The notes under the pieces were generated by a model that saw only the letters and a list, made by a program, of their open reading frames with translations, was not told the origin of the DNA and ran no database searches. Positions 36,473 to 40,713 of a stretch of 40,713 nt of DNA are shown here, piece by piece. The DNA comes from an uncultured Algimonas sp. (lineage in GTDB: Bacteria > Pseudomonadota > Alphaproteobacteria > Caulobacterales > Maricaulaceae): NCBI GenBank assembly GCA_937923575.1, contig CALDUL010000084.1:1-40713 (forward strand), given 5' to 3'. The translations under genes and the position numbers were made by a program. How positions within the stretch are numbered: position 1 is the first letter of the stretch; each line of letters opens with the position of its first letter.

Positions 36473-37060
36473 ATGACCGTCATCAAGAAGACATTCGCCA
36501 TGAGCGCGGCCGTTCTGGTGCTCGCAGCTTGCGCGACAAAGCCGGTGCCGGAACCCGAAGTGGTCGAGCGCCCAGCGCCTCAACCTGAGATTTTCGTGCA
36601 ACAGGAGCCAGAACCCGCGCCGCCGCAAGTCATCGCACCGCCGACAATCCAGCCGCCGACGATAGACCCGAACGCGCCTATTCCCGGATCGGTCGAGGAT
36701 TTTGCCTTTCAAAGTGGCGGAGAGCCGCGTGTTTTCTTCGGCTATGATCGTTACCAGCTGTCAAACGACGCGCGCGACACGCTGCGTCGACAGGCCAATT
36801 GGCTGAACAGCTATCCCGAGTTCACCGCTATTGTTGAGGGTCACGCCGATGAGCGTGGCACGCGGGAATATAACCTCGCGCTCGGCGCGCGCCGTGCTGA
36901 TAGTGTGAAGGCGTTCCTCGTCAGCCAGGGAGTCTCGCCCGACCGCCTGACGACCGTCAGCTACGGCAAGGAGCGGCCGATCGACGGGCGTTCCAGCGAG
37001 GCCGGCTGGTCGCGCAATCGCAATGGCTTCACTAATCTACGCGCCTTCGGCCAGAGCTAG
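36473..37060 (+). CDS. pal: Peptidoglycan-associated lipoprotein Pal
   Basis: An outer-membrane lipoprotein that ties the outer membrane to peptidoglycan. The protein has 195 residues. A lipobox L-A-A-C (Cys20) is followed by an extended proline-rich linker of ~50 residues, longer than in E. coli. The OmpA-like domain (~95-190) carries G-H-A-D-E-R-G-T-R-E-Y-N and A-L-G-A-R-R-A, the peptidoglycan-binding segment. The ATG at 36473 has an AGGAG site 8 bp upstream; an in-frame upstream start lacks this and would spoil the signal peptide. Confidence 0.97.
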   Translation: MTVIKKTFAMSAAVLVLAACATKPVPEPEVVERPAPQPEIFVQQEPEPAPPQVIAPPTIQPPTIDPNAPIPGSVEDFAFQSGGEPRVFFGYDRYQLSNDARDTLRRQANWLNSYPEFTAIVEGHADERGTREYNLALGARRADSVKAFLVSQGVSPDRLTTVSYGKERPIDGRSSEAGWSRNRNGFTNLRAFGQS

Positions 37061-37085
37061 GCGAACTGGCGAACCGCCTTCTGAT

Positions 37086-37103
37086 CGCGCCTTTAATGGC
37101 GCG
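37086..37103 (+). terminator. Hairpin between pal and cpoB
   Basis: CGCGCC and GGCGCG pair as a perfect 6-bp stem around TTTAAT, followed by TTTAC, 25 bp after the pal stop. It could partly terminate the tol-pal message, giving more Pal than CpoB. The U tract is short. Confidence 0.45.
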
Positions 37104-37163
37104 TTTACATTGATGGCGTTTTCTTAAAGTGCGCGGGCTGGGGGGCATCGTTAAGGTCCGGCT

Positions 37164-38033
37164 ATGAAACATCTGCTGTCTACTGCCATGCTCGCTGCAC
37201 TGATGGCCGGCGCTGCGCCTGCCCATGCACAAAGTAAAGCCGAACTCGCGGCGCAGAATGCCGCTTTGGCCGAGCGCGTGGAGCGGCTCGAGTCGCGCAT
37301 GCTCACCGGCGATCCTGCGGCAGAGCGCCTGATGGGCCGTATCGATACGCTGGAGCGCACCATGCGCACCCTCAGAGGCGAAATCGAGCAGGTGACCTAC
37401 GACCGCGATGCCAAGGACGCGCGTATCGATGCGCTGGAGTCTGACATTCGCGAATTGCAGACGCTCGCCACGCGTATGAAAATTCACCTCGATGCTGTCG
37501 ATCTGGTCGCGTCCGAACAGGGGGCACGTCCCGAGCCGCGCGTGGACGACAGCTATGTCGGCGGACCGAGCACCATCTCCGCCCTGCCGCCGGCGCCGTC
37601 CGCCACGACGCAGGACTTTACCCTACCACCCGCGCAAGGGACCGACGCCAATGACGCAACGAAGCTTGGCGAAATCGGCGTCCAACGCCTGCGCGAGGGC
37701 GACTATGCGGGCGCCGAGTCCGCCCTTCGCCAATATGTACAGTTCAATCCGGGCGCGTCGGATCTTGGCGAGACCTGGTACTGGCTCGGCGAGTCGCTCT
37801 ATGTTCGCGGGCAGCACAATGCGGCGGCCGATGCCTATATAAACTCGCTGAAGGTCGCGGATGCTGGCCCAAAAGCGCCTGACGCTATGATCAAGCTGGC
37901 GGCTGCGCTTCGCGAGACCGGACAGGCTGCGGAAGCCTGTGCCGCGCTCGCGGCCTTTGGCGGTCAGTTCCCGAATGCCCCGCAAACCGCGCGCGACAAG
38001 GCGGCTCGCGAAGCCGCGCGAACCGGGTGCTGA
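37164..38033 (+). CDS. cpoB: CpoB (YbgF), periplasmic Tol-Pal associated TPR protein
   Basis: Coordinates peptidoglycan synthesis with outer-membrane constriction in E. coli. The protein has 289 residues. A signal peptide ends at A-H-A (~22), followed by a coiled-coil segment (~25-95, for example E-R-V-E-R-L-E-S-R) and a Pro-rich linker. A TPR domain from ~155 contains Y-A-G-A-E-S-A-L-R-Q-Y and Y-W-L-G-E-S-L-Y-V-R-G-Q. The stop lies inside the start region of tilS (the two genes overlap by 7 bp). Confidence 0.93.
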   Translation: MKHLLSTAMLAALMAGAAPAHAQSKAELAAQNAALAERVERLESRMLTGDPAAERLMGRIDTLERTMRTLRGEIEQVTYDRDAKDARIDALESDIRELQTLATRMKIHLDAVDLVASEQGARPEPRVDDSYVGGPSTISALPPAPSATTQDFTLPPAQGTDANDATKLGEIGVQRLREGDYAGAESALRQYVQFNPGASDLGETWYWLGESLYVRGQHNAAADAYINSLKVADAGPKAPDAMIKLAAALRETGQAAEACAALAAFGGQFPNAPQTARDKAAREAARTGC

Positions 38034-39190
38034 GCCGCCCCCACCGGGCTGGCATCGATGAGACGGCCTTTGCCGAAGGCCAACCCTACGCACTTGCATT
38101 TTCTGGCGGTGGCGACAGCCTTGCTCTGCTCGCGCGGCTAAAGAGTGACCCGCTCCTGCGCGGCGTGCTCCACGTTGATCACGCGCTCAGGGAAGGCTCC
38201 GCCGCTGAAGCCGAACGCGCACGCAAGCTGGCGGGAAAGCTTGATCGTGCCGTCTCCGTCTTCCGCTGGGAGCATGGCGATATCGACAGCGGCGTGCAGC
38301 AACAGGCCAGGGAGGCGCGCTACGGCCTGATGGGCGCATGGTGCCGCGCCAAGGGCATCACTCAACTGGTTACCGCTCACCACGCCGATGATCAGGCGGA
38401 GACTGTGCAGATGCGAATTGCGCGCGGTTCCGGCTGGCGCGGTGCATCCGGCATGAGCGCACGCCAATATGCGCCGGTCTGGCCTGCGCTGGCCGGTGTG
38501 ACGCTTGTGCGCCCCGTACTTGGCCTGTCGCGCGAAGAGCTGCGGGGCTCGCTGGGCAAGCTCGAGCCCATCGAAGATCCGAGCAATCAGAATAGTGACT
38601 TCGAGCGCATCCGTGTGCGCCGCGAGCTAGCTGGGGATCCGGAGCGGCGTGCCGTGCTGTTGTCACTGGCCGAACAGATGGCAGCGGGCCGAGAGACCGA
38701 GCGCGTGCGATTGCGAGCTGTGCTGGACGGGCACAGCATGACCCACGAGGGGCAGCTGAGCCTGAGCGCGCTCGCGCCGCTCGATGCGCTCTCCACGCTC
38801 GTGCCGATCGTCGGTGGTCAGCAAGGTCCTGTCGATCGTTCCCGTTTGCGCGCCGCGCGCGAGCGACTGATCGACGGCACGCCCGTCGCGATGGGTTGCG
38901 GGACGATCGGCGAGTGGGACGGCGCGCGGCTGACGCTATCGCGCGATCCTGTCGCCATGACCGGTCGCCGCGACGGCGGTCTGCAGGCCACAGCCGTGCG
39001 CACCGACATCACGCCAGAGCCCACCGTCTGGGATGGACGCTTTCTGATCAGCGGCCGCAGCGGCGTCATCAATCCAGAGCGCCGCGGACGCCATATCGGC
39101 TTTCGAATCCTGTTCGGGCGCGACGTCCGTGTGCGAAATCTGGTGGCAGAGCGCATCGCACATGCCGCCGAGCCCGCCTCTGGCACGTAA
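38027..39190 (+). CDS. tilS: tRNA(Ile)-lysidine synthase TilS
   Basis: Converts cytidine 34 of the minor isoleucine tRNA to lysidine, so it reads AUA. The protein has 387 residues. The ATP-pyrophosphatase P-loop is S-G-G-G-D-S (26-31). H-V-D-H-A-L-R and V-T-A-H-H-A-D-D-Q-A-E-T follow, both typical of TilS. Start GTG at 38027 lies within the last codons of cpoB, in the conserved tol-pal-cpoB-tilS-ftsH order. The C-terminal half is less conserved. Confidence 0.95.
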   Translation: MLSRPHRAGIDETAFAEGQPYALAFSGGGDSLALLARLKSDPLLRGVLHVDHALREGSAAEAERARKLAGKLDRAVSVFRWEHGDIDSGVQQQAREARYGLMGAWCRAKGITQLVTAHHADDQAETVQMRIARGSGWRGASGMSARQYAPVWPALAGVTLVRPVLGLSREELRGSLGKLEPIEDPSNQNSDFERIRVRRELAGDPERRAVLLSLAEQMAAGRETERVRLRAVLDGHSMTHEGQLSLSALAPLDALSTLVPIVGGQQGPVDRSRLRAARERLIDGTPVAMGCGTIGEWDGARLTLSRDPVAMTGRRDGGLQATAVRTDITPEPTVWDGRFLISGRSGVINPERRGRHIGFRILFGRDVRVRNLVAERIAHAAEPASGT

Positions 39191-39294
39191 TGTGAAGTGC
39201 GACGTTAAAGATCGGCCATTGTGACACCTCGCATGCTGGCTTTTAACCGCGCAGCGCTTATGTGTTGAGCCAGTCACTATTTGCAGGATTCCCT

Positions 39295-40713
39295 ATGTCC
39301 GAGAAAAAGACACCGCCGCCCCAGAATAACGCGCGTCAGATCGCCGTCTGGGCGGTGATCATCACGCTGATCCTGATCGTGTTCAGCCTGTCGCAGGGCG
39401 GCATGAATGCGGGGCCGCAGGCCGACGAAATGACCTTCTCCACATGGGAGCAGGAAGTGGATCAGGGCAATGTCGCGAGCGCGCTGATTGATGGTGACAA
39501 GGGCATCATGACCGGCAAGCTGTCCAATGGCGACGAATACCAGGTCAATATCCCGAAGCTGTTCAACGATCGGACGGCCGAAATCGCATCCGAAGGCGGC
39601 GTCGAGTTCGACTATGCTGAAGTGCGTGAGCCGTCCGTCTGGAGCAGCCTGCTGCTGAACCTGCTGCCGCTGCTGATCCTGGTGGGTCTGTTTTTCTTCA
39701 TCTTCCGCAATATGCAGGGCGGTGGTCGCGGCGGCGCGATGAGCTTTGGCAAGTCCAAGGCAAAGCTCTTAACCGAAAACTCACAGCGCAAAACCTTTGA
39801 TGATGTTGCGGGCGTGGAGGCGGCGAAAGAAGATTTGAAAGAGGTTGTGGAGTTCCTGCAAGACCCAACGCGGTTTACCCGGTTGGGTGCACGTATCCCG
39901 ACGGGTGCTTTGCTCGTTGGCCCTCCCGGGACTGGTAAGACATTACTCGCCCGCGCCGTTGCGGGTGAGGCGGGCGTCCCGTTCTACACGATTTCCGGCT
40001 CTGACTTTGTCGAAATGTTTGTCGGTGTGGGTGCATCCCGCGTGCGCGAAATGTTCGCAGAAGCGCGTAAGCAAGCGCCGTGCATTATCTTTATTGATGA
40101 AATTGACGCCGTTGGCCGTCACCGCGGCGTCGGAACATCCGGCGGACACGAAGAGCGCGAACAAACCTTGAACCAGCTCCTCGTCGAAATGGACGGGTTT
40201 GAGGGCGATGAAGGCATTATCATTATTGCCGCAACGAACCGTCCGGATGTGCTGGATAAGGCGCTGCTGCGTCCGGGTCGTTTTGATCGCCAAATTGAAG
40301 TGCCTTACCCCGACATTCAGGGCCGCGAAAAAATCCTCGAGGTCCACATGAAGGGCAAGCCCATCGCGGCCGATGTGAAAGTGTCTTATGTTGCGCGGGG
40401 TACGCCGGGCTTTTCCGGCGCAGATTTGATGAACCTTGTCAATGAGGCGGCTCTGCTATCAGCGCGTCGTAATAAGCTCAAGATCACGCAGCGCGAATTT
40501 GAAGATGCGCGGGATAAAGTCTTGATGGGCGCGGAGCGACGCACACTGTCCATGACGGATGAAGAGCGTGAAAACACAGCCTATCACGAAGCCGGACATG
40601 CGATTGTCGGCCTCAACATGGAAGGCAGCTTGCCGATCCATAAGGCGACAATCATTCCGCGCGGACGTGCGCTCGGTATGGTGCAATATCTGCCGGAACG
40701 TGACCAGATCAGC
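39295..40713 (+). CDS. ftsH: ATP-dependent zinc metalloprotease FtsH, 3' end outside the window
   Basis: A membrane-bound AAA+ zinc protease that removes damaged membrane proteins and short-lived regulators. The 473 codons present run open to the window end. Two membrane helices (~17-34 and ~119-138) enclose a periplasmic domain. The AAA domain has Walker A G-P-P-G-T-G-K-T (209-216), Walker B I-I-F-I-D-E-I-D, and R-P-G-R-F-D-R. The zinc site H-E-A-G-H is at 431-435. The ATG at 39295 has an AGGA site 8 bp upstream. GC3 drops sharply after about codon 142. Its regulators HflK and HflC are encoded at 4874-6940. Confidence 0.98.
   Translation, partial: MSEKKTPPPQNNARQIAVWAVIITLILIVFSLSQGGMNAGPQADEMTFSTWEQEVDQGNVASALIDGDKGIMTGKLSNGDEYQVNIPKLFNDRTAEIASEGGVEFDYAEVREPSVWSSLLLNLLPLLILVGLFFFIFRNMQGGGRGGAMSFGKSKAKLLTENSQRKTFDDVAGVEAAKEDLKEVVEFLQDPTRFTRLGARIPTGALLVGPPGTGKTLLARAVAGEAGVPFYTISGSDFVEMFVGVGASRVREMFAEARKQAPCIIFIDEIDAVGRHRGVGTSGGHEEREQTLNQLLVEMDGFEGDEGIIIIAATNRPDVLDKALLRPGRFDRQIEVPYPDIQGREKILEVHMKGKPIAADVKVSYVARGTPGFSGADLMNLVNEAALLSARRNKLKITQREFEDARDKVLMGAERRTLSMTDEERENTAYHEAGHAIVGLNMEGSLPIHKATIIPRGRALGMVQYLPERDQIS

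Overview
The window is GC-rich, densely packed alphaproteobacterial chromosome. The evidence is the gene content (tolQRAB-pal-cpoB-tilS-ftsH, mreBCD-mrdA-rodA, hflK-hflC-degP, tig-clpP-clpX-lon), strong GC3, frequent GTG starts, and stop/start overlaps of the ATGA or GTGA type. A cluster of GANTC (CcrM-type) sites before mreB, the order of the mre and tol operons, and the pairing of hflKC with DUF2065 and a Do-like protease would fit the Caulobacterales/Maricaulales/Hyphomonas-type lineage. That placement is an inference from gene order, not a measured phylogeny. No rRNA, tRNA, CRISPR array, prophage or canonical insertion sequence was seen.

Layout. 1-1.2 kb: the 3' end of an M20 peptidase gene and thyA. 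1.18-1.6 kb: a small GIY-YIG nuclease gene enclosed by a ~40-bp inverted repeat whose inner hairpin is kept by compensatory base changes. 1.7-4.2 kb (minus strand): a five-gene, fully stop/start-overlapping operon holding a VUT-type membrane protein, two paralogous ~105-aa proteins of unknown function, a HAD phosphatase fused to a short UbiA-like segment, and a PhnA/YjdM zinc-ribbon protein. 4.3-8.7 kb: folA, hflK, hflC, a DUF2065 protein and a periplasmic Do-type protease. 8.7-11.2 kb: serB (minus), miaA and a TVP38/VTT membrane protein. 11.3-16.9 kb: the rod-shape operon mreB-mreC-mreD-mrdA-rodA, with a response regulator-Hpt protein converging on and overlapping rodA. 17.8-19.9 kb: a sodium-coupled SNF-type symporter and an unknown lipoprotein. 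19.9-20.9 kb: an enolase-superfamily dipeptide epimerase (minus). 21.0-24.6 kb: an Mla-type lipid ABC transport operon (permease with STAS, ATPase, MCE protein, auxiliary lipoprotein), converging on a DedA-family gene. 25.4-31.8 kb: the proteostasis block tig, clpP, clpX, lon, followed by a methyltransferase. 32.4-39.2 kb: a small lipoprotein (minus), then tolQRAB-pal-cpoB and tilS. 39.3-end: ftsH, cut by the window end.

How the genes fit together. Most genes serve the cell envelope and its quality control. MreBCD, PBP2 and RodA build the lateral wall. The Tol-Pal system constricts the outer membrane. The Mla-like system moves phospholipid between membranes. HflKC, FtsH, Do protease, Lon, ClpXP and trigger factor handle protein folding and turnover. 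ThyA and FolA are functionally linked through folate but are separated here by the GIY-YIG element and the unknown operon.

The most novel-looking parts are the GIY-YIG cassette with structured inverted repeats and the VUT/paralogue-pair/HAD-UbiA/PhnA operon. Other observations include an abrupt GC3 change inside ftsH, a tandem 15-bp repeat ending mreC, the 99-bp rodA antisense overlap, and a good match to a heat-shock (RpoH) promoter before clpP. The remainder is ordinary core genome.
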